Source of the DNA: Flavobacteriales bacterium
GTDB taxonomy: Bacteria; Bacteroidota; Bacteroidia; Flavobacteriales; UBA7430
Assembly (NCBI GenBank): GCA_024959975.1
Contig: JANXFM010000142.1
Location: 1 to 7,456 of the forward strand
Reading direction: 5' to 3'
Length of the DNA stretch: 7,456 bases
The notes below the pieces were generated by a model, which was given only the letters and a program-made list of their open reading frames with translations, was not told the DNA's origin and searched no databases. Position 1 is the first letter of the stretch. Every line of letters begins with the position of its first letter. A program made the translations under genes and the position numbers. Shown here in pieces: positions 1-6,302 of this stretch.

Positions 1-2
1 TC

Positions 3-149
3 CTTACGAACATGAAAGATGACTTTAAGACCTACAATAAAATTTACGCTGATTATTTCAAAAACAATCAACCCTGCAGAACTACTGTAGAAATAAATTG
101 CTTACCAACACCGATTGCTATTGAGCTTAAAGTTATCGCAACCATTTAA
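3..149 (+). CDS. RidA-family protein, C-terminal end (probable 2-aminomuconate deaminase), partial
   Basis: Only the last 48 codons and the TAA stop are in the window; the gene begins upstream. The visible end contains a PCRTTVEINCLPTP segment followed by IELKVIATI. This is the characteristic end of RidA/YjgF/UK114 proteins: a conserved Arg after Pro, then a V-E-V-like strand, a Leu-Pro and a final E-x-x-x-I-A strand. RidA proteins are small cytosolic trimers that hydrolyse imines and enamines. Generic RidA clears 2-aminoacrylate. In kynurenine meta-cleavage clusters, a RidA paralogue (NbaF/AmnD type) deaminates 2-aminomuconate. The next gene, for 3-hydroxyanthranilate dioxygenase, starts 8 nt after this stop, so the 2-aminomuconate role is the likelier one. 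That specificity is inferred from context, since the N-terminal part is missing. The family call is firm; the substrate is moderately supported. Confidence 0.85.
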   Translation, partial: LTNMKDDFKTYNKIYADYFKNNQPCRTTVEINCLPTPIAIELKVIATI

Positions 150-157
150 ATAAAAAC

Positions 158-688
158 ATGATGAGCATTACACGACCTTTTAATTTTCAAAAATGGATTG
201 ACGACAATCAGGAATATTTAAAACCTCCGGTAAGCAATAAATGTGTTTACACCGAAGCAGGAGATTTTATTGTTATGGTCGTTGGTGGACCTAACCAAAG
301 AAAAGATTATCATTATAACGAAAGTGAGGAATTTTTCTATCAGATTAAAGGAGATATCATCGTTAAAATTCAAGAAGATGGTAAAGCCGTTGAAGTTCCA
401 ATCAAAGAAGGAGAAATTTTTCTTCTTCCTGCAAAGATCCCACATTCACCCATTCGCCCTGCTAATAGTGTCGGTTTAGTTATTGAGCTACGCCGAAAGC
501 ATGGAGAAAAAGATGGTTTGCAATGGTATTGTGACAATTGCAATAATCAACTGCATAGTGTAACTTTCAAACTTAATAATGTAGAGAAAGACTTTCAGCC
601 ACGTTTTAAAGAATTTTATGGCTCTGAAGAATTAAGAACTTGTAGTAATTGCAACACAATAATGGAAACTGACGAACGATTTATGTAA
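158..688 (+). CDS. nbaC: 3-hydroxyanthranilate 3,4-dioxygenase (bacterial type with rubredoxin-like site)
   Basis: This cupin-fold, non-haem Fe(II) extradiol-type dioxygenase opens the ring of 3-hydroxyanthranilate to 2-amino-3-carboxymuconate-6-semialdehyde in the cytosol. The 176-residue length fits bacterial HAAO. Visible Fe ligands are H52, E58 and H96, with R48, R100 and E110 at the places of the known substrate-contacting residues. The C-terminus carries two CxxC pairs, C125/C128 and C162/C165. These form the second, structural iron site typical of bacterial HAAO and missing from the animal enzymes. Two ATG codons are adjacent (158 and 161); either could be the start, and the difference is one Met. 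The leader is A-rich (ATAAAAAC) with no Shine-Dalgarno, as usual in Bacteroidota. It lies 8 nt after the RidA gene and 13 nt before ACMSD, in one operon. All catalytic and metal residues are intact, so I expect an active enzyme. Confidence 0.97.
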   Translation: MMSITRPFNFQKWIDDNQEYLKPPVSNKCVYTEAGDFIVMVVGGPNQRKDYHYNESEEFFYQIKGDIIVKIQEDGKAVEVPIKEGEIFLLPAKIPHSPIRPANSVGLVIELRRKHGEKDGLQWYCDNCNNQLHSVTFKLNNVEKDFQPRFKEFYGSEELRTCSNCNTIMETDERFM

Positions 689-701
689 AACTAAATGTTA
701 A

Positions 702-1718
702 ATGAAAAAGTTATTTACAATAGATATTCATACCCATATTTTACCTAAAAATATTCCAAATTTTAATAAAAAATTTGGTTATGGAGAATTCATTCAATTA
801 GAGCATCACAAACCTTGTTGTGCTAAAATGATGATGAACGATCAGTTTTTCAGAGAAATAGAATCCAACTGTTGGGATGGGGAAGCAAGAATTAACGAAT
901 GTAACCATCAAAATATTGATGTTCAGGTTTTGTCGACCGTTCCGGTCATGTTTTCCTATTGGACAGCTCCTAAGGATGGTTTAGAAATCTCAAAATTTAT
1001 TAATGACGACCTAATAAAAGTAGTCGATAAATCCCCAAATCGGTTTGTTGGGTTGGGAAACATTCCGATGCAAGACACCAAACTTGCAATTCAAGAATTA
1101 GAAAGATGCAAATCTATTGGAATGAAAGGCATTCAAATAGGTTCACACGTAAACAACTTAAATCTGAGCGAACCTTCATTTTTCCCGATCTATGAAGCTT
1201 GTGAGGCTCTAGATATGGCCATTTTTGTTCATCCCTGGTGGTGGATGGCCAAGGAGAAAATGGATAAATACTGGCTCTCATGGTTGGTTGGTATGCCCAT
1301 GGAAACTTCTCTTGCCATTTGCTCTATGATCTTTAGTGGCGTATTCCAGAAATTCCCTAAACTCAGAGTTGCTTTTGCACACGGAGGGGGGTCTTTTCCA
1401 GCAACCATTGGAAGAATTGAGCATGGTTTTAATGTCCGACCGGATCTGGTGGCAGTAGATAACAAAATAAATCCGAAAGATTATTTAGGTGAATTTTGGC
1501 TGGATAGTTTAGTTCATGACAACAAAATGTTGGATTATATCGTAGATTTAGTGGGAGAAGATAAAGTTGCATTAGGAACAGACTACCCTTTCCCTTTAGG
1601 TGAATTAGAACCCGGGAAATTGATACACAATACGCCATTCCCTACGGAAGTAAAAGAAAAATTACTTTCAGGAAATGCATTAGATTGGCTCAATATGAAA
1701 AAATCAGATTTCGCATAA
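702..1718 (+). CDS. nbaD: 2-amino-3-carboxymuconate-6-semialdehyde decarboxylase (ACMSD)
   Basis: This is a zinc-dependent decarboxylase of the amidohydrolase superfamily (Amidohydro_2). It removes CO2 from the HAAO product to give 2-aminomuconate-6-semialdehyde. By competing with the spontaneous cyclisation to quinolinate, it steers carbon away from NAD synthesis. The 338-residue length matches bacterial ACMSD. The expected metal and catalytic residues are visible: H10 and H12 in DIHTHILP, H177 in FVHPWWW, H227 in AFAHGGG and D294 in GTDYPFPLGE. R51 and R238 sit where the Pseudomonas enzyme has its substrate-carboxylate arginines, one of them contributed across the dimer. The ATG at 702 is used; the nearby ATG at 694 is out of frame. 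The stop TAA overlaps the ATG of the next gene by one base (TAATG), which suggests coupled translation. The short repertoire of related decarboxylases (for example gamma-resorcylate decarboxylase) is made unlikely by the neighbouring genes. Confidence 0.96.
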   Translation: MKKLFTIDIHTHILPKNIPNFNKKFGYGEFIQLEHHKPCCAKMMMNDQFFREIESNCWDGEARINECNHQNIDVQVLSTVPVMFSYWTAPKDGLEISKFINDDLIKVVDKSPNRFVGLGNIPMQDTKLAIQELERCKSIGMKGIQIGSHVNNLNLSEPSFFPIYEACEALDMAIFVHPWWWMAKEKMDKYWLSWLVGMPMETSLAICSMIFSGVFQKFPKLRVAFAHGGGSFPATIGRIEHGFNVRPDLVAVDNKINPKDYLGEFWLDSLVHDNKMLDYIVDLVGEDKVALGTDYPFPLGELEPGKLIHNTPFPTEVKEKLLSGNALDWLNMKKSDFA

Positions 1719-2518
1719 TGAAAGGAGAAATTATCATAGGAAATAACAAATATCTTATTGACTTTTCTAAAGGCAAAGATATTTCAATACCCTTAATCTT
1801 TAATGGTGAACAACCCAACAGTTATGGCGTTGACAGAGCTACTTCAAAACCATACACAGATGGACAGTTTATTGGAGATACCAGACTGGGAGGGCCTTGT
1901 AATTTTGAAATCTACAATTTCATTCCTCATTGCAATGGTACTCACACAGAATGTATCGGACACATTACAAAAGAACGAATTGACATTTTATCTTCATTAA
2001 AAGATCTAATGATCCCATCACACCTCATTTCAATAGATCCTGTATCAACAGCAGAAAACTATAAACCTGAACTAAACAAAGAAGATCTACTGATTACAAA
2101 AGAGAAACTGGTTGAAAAATTAAAAGACGTTCCAAAAGAATTTTTGGAAGGATTAATAATACGAACACTCCCTAATGATCAGTCCAAAAAATCGCAGGAT
2201 TACATACAGATAAAACCTCCTTTCTTTAGTATTGATGCTATGGAATACATTAAAGATTTGGGGGTAAAACATTTACTTGTTGATATTCCTTCGGTAGATC
2301 GATTATTTGATGATGGTGTTCTATCTGCACACAATGTTTTTTGGGATACCATAGATAAAGAGTACAATCCAAAAACCAAACACAAAACCATTACAGAAAT
2401 GATTTTTGTTGACGAGATCATTTCAGATGGCAATTATTTATTAACGATTCAAATTCCTGCTTTTGTTTCTGATGCAGCACCGAGCAGGCCGATTATTTTC
2501 GAAATAAATGAACAATAA
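1718..2518 (+). CDS. kynB: Cyclase-family metal-dependent hydrolase, putative kynurenine formamidase
   Basis: By family (cyclase, PF04199 type) and operon position this should hydrolyse N-formyl-L-kynurenine to kynurenine plus formate. Starting at the ATG in the TAATG junction, it has 266 residues; an in-frame TTG at 1685 lies inside ACMSD and would add 11 atypical residues, so I reject it. The metal-site region reads HCNGTHTECIGH (residues 71-82). Canonical KynB has H-x-G-T-H-x-D-x-P-x-H, so here the first His becomes C72 and the Asp becomes E78, while H76 and H82 are kept. Further ligands are probably H205 (SAHN) and E227 (TITEM), about ten residues further apart than in classical KynB. DIPSVDR (189-195) matches the D-x-x-S-x-D signature. 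The protein is longer than classical KynB (roughly 210 residues). Family membership is clear; formamidase activity is inferred from context. It overlaps kynU by 11 nt. Confidence 0.83.
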   Translation: MKGEIIIGNNKYLIDFSKGKDISIPLIFNGEQPNSYGVDRATSKPYTDGQFIGDTRLGGPCNFEIYNFIPHCNGTHTECIGHITKERIDILSSLKDLMIPSHLISIDPVSTAENYKPELNKEDLLITKEKLVEKLKDVPKEFLEGLIIRTLPNDQSKKSQDYIQIKPPFFSIDAMEYIKDLGVKHLLVDIPSVDRLFDDGVLSAHNVFWDTIDKEYNPKTKHKTITEMIFVDEIISDGNYLLTIQIPAFVSDAAPSRPIIFEINEQ

Positions 2519-3758
2519 AAACACATTAGAGTTTGCAACACAACTCGATAAAGAGGATCAACTAAGTTCCTATAGAAATGAATTTCATATCCCGCGAGAT
2601 GAAGAGGGAAATGAATTAATCTATTTATGTGGAAATTCTTTAGGCTTACAACCAAAAAGAACGAAAGCATATTTAGATCAGGAACTAAGCGATTGGGCCC
2701 GATGGGGTGTGGAAGGTCACTTTCATGCAAAAAATCCCTGGATGCCCTACCACGAATTTCTAAGCGAAGGATATTCCAAAATTGTAGGGGCAAAAAAGAG
2801 TGAAGTGGTTGCCATGAACTCTTTAACTGTAAACCTTCACTTAATGATGGTTTCCTTTTACAGACCACATGCAAAAAGACATAAAATCGTCATTGAAGCC
2901 GATGCATTCCCCTCTGATATTTATGCAGTAAACTCACAGATCATCCATCACGGTTATGACCCCACGAATTCATTAATAAAACTTAAAGCCAGAGCAGGTG
3001 AAACAGCAATAAGAGCCGAAGATATTGCACAAATCATTAGTGAAGAAGGAGATGAAATTGCGTTAATCATGTTGGGTGGGGTTAACTACTACACCGGGCA
3101 GGTTTTCGATTTTGAAACCATTACAAATCTGGCTCATCAAAAAGGAATCCTTGTTGGTTTTGATCTGGCACATGCTGCAGGAAACATAAAATTAGAACTT
3201 CACAAATGGAATGTGGACTTTGCTGTGTGGTGTTCCTACAAATACCTAAACTCCGGTCCCGGATCGGTAGCCGGAGCTTTTGTTCACGAAAAACATCACA
3301 AAAGTAATTTACCAAGGTTTGCCGGTTGGTGGGGGCACAATAAAGAAAATAGATTTAAAATGCCGGATGATTTTGACCCCATCACATCGGCCGAAGGGTG
3401 GCAATTAAGCAATCCTCCGATTTTATCTTTAGCTGCTATCCGTGCTTCACTTTCGATCTTTGATGAAGTAGGAATGGACCGATTGGTAGAAAAATCAAAA
3501 AAACTAAGTGATTACCTGATCTTTCTATTGCAAACCATCCAGACAGATAAAATTAACATCATCACCCCTAAAGAAAAAGGGTGCCAAATCTCCATTCAAG
3601 TAAAAAATGGAAATAAAAAATTATTTGACAACATCACAAAAAAAGGTGTTATTGCTGATTGGCGAGAACCCGATGTCATACGTATTGCTCCCGTTCCACT
3701 GTACAATAGATTTACTGATGTTTACAAATTTTACAAAATTTTAGAATCCGTTTTATGA
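2508..3758 (+). CDS. kynU: Kynureninase
   Basis: This PLP-dependent fold-type I hydrolase (EC 3.7.1.3) cleaves kynurenine or 3-hydroxykynurenine to alanine plus anthranilate or 3-hydroxyanthranilate. With KMO in the same operon, the 3-hydroxy substrate is expected. The 416-residue length is normal. Hallmarks seen are the N-terminal LCGNSLGLQPK (40-50) and WARWGVEGHF (63-72), EADAFPSD (130-137), GGVNYYTGQ (190-198), the cofactor-pairing D219 in GFDLAHAAGN, and the Schiff-base lysine K245 in CSYKYLNSGPGS. FAGWWGH (271-277) and the C-terminal RIAPVPLYN (392-400) are also conserved. The ATG at 2508 lies inside the end of kynB (11-nt overlap, different frame), and the TGA stop overlaps the kmo ATG as ATGA. 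This arrangement points to translational coupling with both neighbours. No truncation or missing active-site residue is seen. Confidence 0.97.
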   Translation: MNNKNTLEFATQLDKEDQLSSYRNEFHIPRDEEGNELIYLCGNSLGLQPKRTKAYLDQELSDWARWGVEGHFHAKNPWMPYHEFLSEGYSKIVGAKKSEVVAMNSLTVNLHLMMVSFYRPHAKRHKIVIEADAFPSDIYAVNSQIIHHGYDPTNSLIKLKARAGETAIRAEDIAQIISEEGDEIALIMLGGVNYYTGQVFDFETITNLAHQKGILVGFDLAHAAGNIKLELHKWNVDFAVWCSYKYLNSGPGSVAGAFVHEKHHKSNLPRFAGWWGHNKENRFKMPDDFDPITSAEGWQLSNPPILSLAAIRASLSIFDEVGMDRLVEKSKKLSDYLIFLLQTIQTDKINIITPKEKGCQISIQVKNGNKKLFDNITKKGVIADWREPDVIRIAPVPLYNRFTDVYKFYKILESVL

Positions 3759-5089
3759 AAAGGAACATTACAATAGCAGGTGCCGGACTGGTAGGGTCAC
3801 TTTGTGCTCTGTACATGAGTAAAAGAGGTTTTAATGTATCTGTTTATGAAAGAAGAAATGATTTAAGGGCTGAGCTGATTACAGCAGGGAAATCAATCAA
3901 TTTGGCACTTTCAGAGAGAGGATGGTCGGCTTTAAAAAAAGTGGGAGCAGATAAAGACGTTAAGAAAATAGCGATCCCCATGTACAAAAGGATCATGCAC
4001 GATAGCCATGGAAATTTATCGGAGCAAGCCTATGGTAATCCCGGACAAGCTATTTATTCTGTTTCAAGAGCAGAGCTTAATGCAATTATGATGGAAATGG
4101 CAGAAAAAAATGGCGTCAATATTCATTGCAATCAAAAATGTATAGACATTGATTTTGAAAAGACTTCAGCAACTTTTGAAGACACAAATACCCTTCGGCA
4201 AAAAACAGTCACTTCTGATCTGATTATTGGTGCAGATGGTGCTTTTTCAGCTGTTCGATCTCAAATGATTAAACGTAAGCGACACCAGTTTTCACAACAT
4301 TATATTGAACACGCTTATAAAGAATTACTTATTCCGGCGAATGAAGACGGAACTCATAAACTGGAAAAAAATGCATTGCATATATGGCCCCGAGGGAATT
4401 TCATGCTAATTGCATTACCAAATTTAGATGGTAGTTACACCTGTACGCTCTTTGCTCCTTTTGAGGGAAAAGATTCTTTTAAAGAATTATGTGACCGAGA
4501 ACGCATTCAAACCTATTTCAAAAAAGTTTTCCCTGATTTTACAACACTTTTACCCGACCTGACTGAACAATTTTTCACAAATCCAACTTCCTCATTAGCC
4601 TTAATGCGAACTTATCCCTGGCATGTAAATGATAAGGCTCTGTTAATTGGAGATGCTGCGCACGCTACTGCTCCTTTTTACGGACAAGGAATGAATTGTG
4701 GCTTCGAGGACTGTAGGGTACTAGACGAACTATTAGATAAATATGAAAATAATTTTGAAAATTGTTTTAAAGAATTTTCAAAAGTAAGAAAACCTGATAG
4801 TGACGGGATGCAAGACCTTTCTATGCAAAACTTCATCGTGATGCGAGATAAAACTGCCGATCCTAAATTTCTAATCCAAAAAAAGGTCGAACAAAAATTT
4901 GCACAACGATATCCAGACAAATGGATTCCGCTCTACTCCATAGTAAGCTTCACCAATATATCTTATGCTGATGCGTGGAATATTGGCATGAAACAGGAAA
5001 AACTGATGCAAACCATTATGGAAAACCCGAACATTACTGAAATATGGGATTCTGATGAGATCATGGAGGAAATGCTCCGTTTGATTTAA
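3755..5089 (+). CDS. kmo: Kynurenine 3-monooxygenase (FAD-dependent)
   Basis: This class A flavin monooxygenase uses NADPH and O2 to convert L-kynurenine to 3-hydroxykynurenine. The protein has 444 residues. It shows the N-terminal Rossmann GAGLVG (9-14) with E32 closing the ADP-binding strand, the DG motif GADGAFSAVR (159-168), and the FAD-ribityl GD motif IGDAAHATAPFYGQGMN (298-314). Residues matching the substrate-binding set of Pseudomonas fluorescens KMO by spacing are R79, Y93, N359 and Y394. The chain ends soon after the C-terminal helical region and has no hydrophobic tail, unlike mitochondrial KMO, so it should be soluble. The ATG overlaps the kynU stop (ATGA). It is the last gene of the operon; only 22 nt separate it from the convergent namZ stop. 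Related salicylate or 4-hydroxybenzoate hydroxylases are excluded by the N-terminal motif and the context. Confidence 0.97.
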   Translation: MKRNITIAGAGLVGSLCALYMSKRGFNVSVYERRNDLRAELITAGKSINLALSERGWSALKKVGADKDVKKIAIPMYKRIMHDSHGNLSEQAYGNPGQAIYSVSRAELNAIMMEMAEKNGVNIHCNQKCIDIDFEKTSATFEDTNTLRQKTVTSDLIIGADGAFSAVRSQMIKRKRHQFSQHYIEHAYKELLIPANEDGTHKLEKNALHIWPRGNFMLIALPNLDGSYTCTLFAPFEGKDSFKELCDRERIQTYFKKVFPDFTTLLPDLTEQFFTNPTSSLALMRTYPWHVNDKALLIGDAAHATAPFYGQGMNCGFEDCRVLDELLDKYENNFENCFKEFSKVRKPDSDGMQDLSMQNFIVMRDKTADPKFLIQKKVEQKFAQRYPDKWIPLYSIVSFTNISYADAWNIGMKQEKLMQTIMENPNITEIWDSDEIMEEMLRLI

Positions 5090-5098
5090 TAAAAATAC

Positions 5099-5118
5099 TC
5101 CATTAACTCACTTATGGA
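5099..5118. terminator. Weak hairpin in the kmo/namZ convergent gap
   Basis: TCCAT (5099-5103) and ATGGA (5114-5118) are perfect inverted arms around a 10-nt loop, between the ends of the two convergent genes and overlapping the namZ stop codon. On the minus strand the stem is followed by GTATTTTTATT, a U-rich stretch that suits intrinsic termination of namZ. On the plus strand it is followed only by mixed A/T. The stem is 5 bp with two G-C pairs, so it is weak and may be chance. It is listed because no other termination signal is visible for either gene. Confidence 0.2.
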
Positions 5119-6296
5119 TAAATTAAATAGGCTTGGCTTGTTTTTTTAAATGCTTCCAAACCTTCCTGCCACGATTCTTTTATTTGCTCCGAGGTCCAAC
5201 CGGCTTCTATCTGAATACGAAGCTGATTTGAGCCCGCTAGCTTATCAAAAAAAGAATTAAAAAACCGCCCCCCCTTTACATCATATTGATGATATGCCTC
5301 TAAGAGGTAATCCAAATCAATTCCTTCATGAACTTCTACTTCTCGTAAATCCCAACCACAACAAATTTCATTTTCGTGTTTCGGATACTTAGCTCCTTTA
5401 CGAGAAATTGGAGTAAATGCATAAGAACAAGAATCCAATTGTGGAGAACCGATCACTTGAAATTGTTGCAGGGTACCTCTACCAATACTTACATCCGTTC
5501 CTTCAAACAAACACAAGGATGGATAAAGAGCGATGGATTGAGAATTAGGTAAGTTTGGAGACGGCTTTACAGGGGTATCATAAGGCTTTTGATGATGATA
5601 ATTTATCATTCCTTGCCAATGCAATTCACATTGCACAGAATCCTTGAGCCAATATTCTCCATTGATCATTTGTGCATATTCCGCCATAGTCATACCATGT
5701 ACGATAGGAATCGGATGCATTCCTACAAAAGACTGAAAAGCTGTATCTAAAACAGGACCATCAACATAGTGCGCATTCGGATTCGGACGATCCAAAACCA
5801 AAACCGGAATAGAATTCTCGGCACAGGCTTCCATGACATAATGCAAAGTTGAAATATAAGTGTAAAAACGAGCTCCCACATCCTGAATATCAACAACTAC
5901 AATATCTACAACTTCTAAAAATTCTTTGGATGGCTTTTTATTTTTCCCATAAAGAGATAGTATGGGCAAACCTGTTTTTGTGTCTACTGTGTTATCAATA
6001 GAAGCGCCTGCATCGGCCTCTCCTCTAAATCCATGCTCAGGTGCAAATACTTTCGTAATATTCACAGACCTCGAAAGTAACGTGTCGACCAAATGAACAC
6101 CATTAATCACAGAAGTTTGATTGGCAACCACAGCAACATTCTTGTCCTCTAATAAGAAAATGTAATCATTCACTTGTGCAGCTCCGGTAATTATATCATC
6201 AGACGTTTGCTGTGTCTGACAAGAAAACAGGAACCCAGAGATAAACAGGATCAGTAGCGTCATTTTATTATCTTTGGAACAACATATATAAAGCAT
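5112..6296 (-). CDS. namZ: NamZ/DUF1343-family exo-beta-N-acetylmuramidase, predicted lipoprotein
   Basis: This family (DUF1343, GH171) includes NamZ, which releases N-acetylmuramic acid from the non-reducing ends of peptidoglycan fragments during cell-wall recycling or scavenging. Family landmarks seen are VVANQTS (57-63), the strongly conserved PEHGFRG (86-92) with acidic/His residues E87 and H88, DVGARFYTY (139-147), LDRPNPN (168-174), IPIVHGMTMAEYA (196-208), PSPNLPN (245-251) and FEGTDVSIGRGT (264-275). The N-terminus has a hydrophobic run ending in the lipobox LFSC, so C26 is probably lipidated and the enzyme is membrane-anchored outside the cytoplasm. Two starts are possible: 6296 gives an 11-residue N-region with two Lys; 6263 (M12) has the A-rich leader AATAAA but an N-region without charge. 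Both keep the lipobox. The mature length fits the family. Convergent with kmo, divergent from the permease. Substrate specificity is by homology only. Confidence 0.92.
   Translation of the reverse strand: MLYICCSKDNKMTLLILFISGFLFSCQTQQTSDDIITGAAQVNDYIFLLEDKNVAVVANQTSVINGVHLVDTLLSRSVNITKVFAPEHGFRGEADAGASIDNTVDTKTGLPILSLYGKNKKPSKEFLEVVDIVVVDIQDVGARFYTYISTLHYVMEACAENSIPVLVLDRPNPNAHYVDGPVLDTAFQSFVGMHPIPIVHGMTMAEYAQMINGEYWLKDSVQCELHWQGMINYHHQKPYDTPVKPSPNLPNSQSIALYPSLCLFEGTDVSIGRGTLQQFQVIGSPQLDSCSYAFTPISRKGAKYPKHENEICCGWDLREVEVHEGIDLDYLLEAYHQYDVKGGRFFNSFFDKLAGSNQLRIQIEAGWTSEQIKESWQEGLEAFKKTSQAYLIYP
6269..6276 (+). promoter_or_regulatory. Candidate Bacteroidota -7 promoter element for the permease gene
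   Basis: TATCTTTG fits the Bacteroidota sigma-ABfr -7 consensus TAnnTTTG exactly. It lies 26 nt upstream of the probable TTG start at 6303, which would give a leader of roughly 20 nt. I see no good TTG-type -33 element at the expected distance upstream, so the promoter would be weak or the match accidental. The site sits inside namZ if that gene starts at 6296, and just outside it if namZ starts at 6263. Confidence 0.45.
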
Positions 6297-6302
6297 AGAG
6301 CC

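Noticed and set aside
218..479. Open frames on both strands overlapping the dioxygenase
   Set aside because: These are shadows of the dioxygenase gene, which has all its metal ligands; the alternative translations are low-complexity and lack motifs.
1685..1717. In-frame TTG start extending the formamidase upstream by 11 codons
   Set aside because: It lies entirely inside the ACMSD C-terminus, the added residues do not resemble a family N-terminus, and the ATG at 1718 forms a standard TAATG coupled junction.
2449..2874. 141-codon minus-strand open frame
   Set aside because: It is antisense to the kynB end and the kynU start, both of which have clear family motifs; its translation has no recognisable domain.
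5131..5147. GGCTTGGCTT-like repeat followed by seven T, suggesting an intrinsic terminator for the kynurenine operon
   Set aside because: GCTTG is repeated directly rather than inverted, so no stem forms; the T run is explained as Lys codons of namZ on the other strand.
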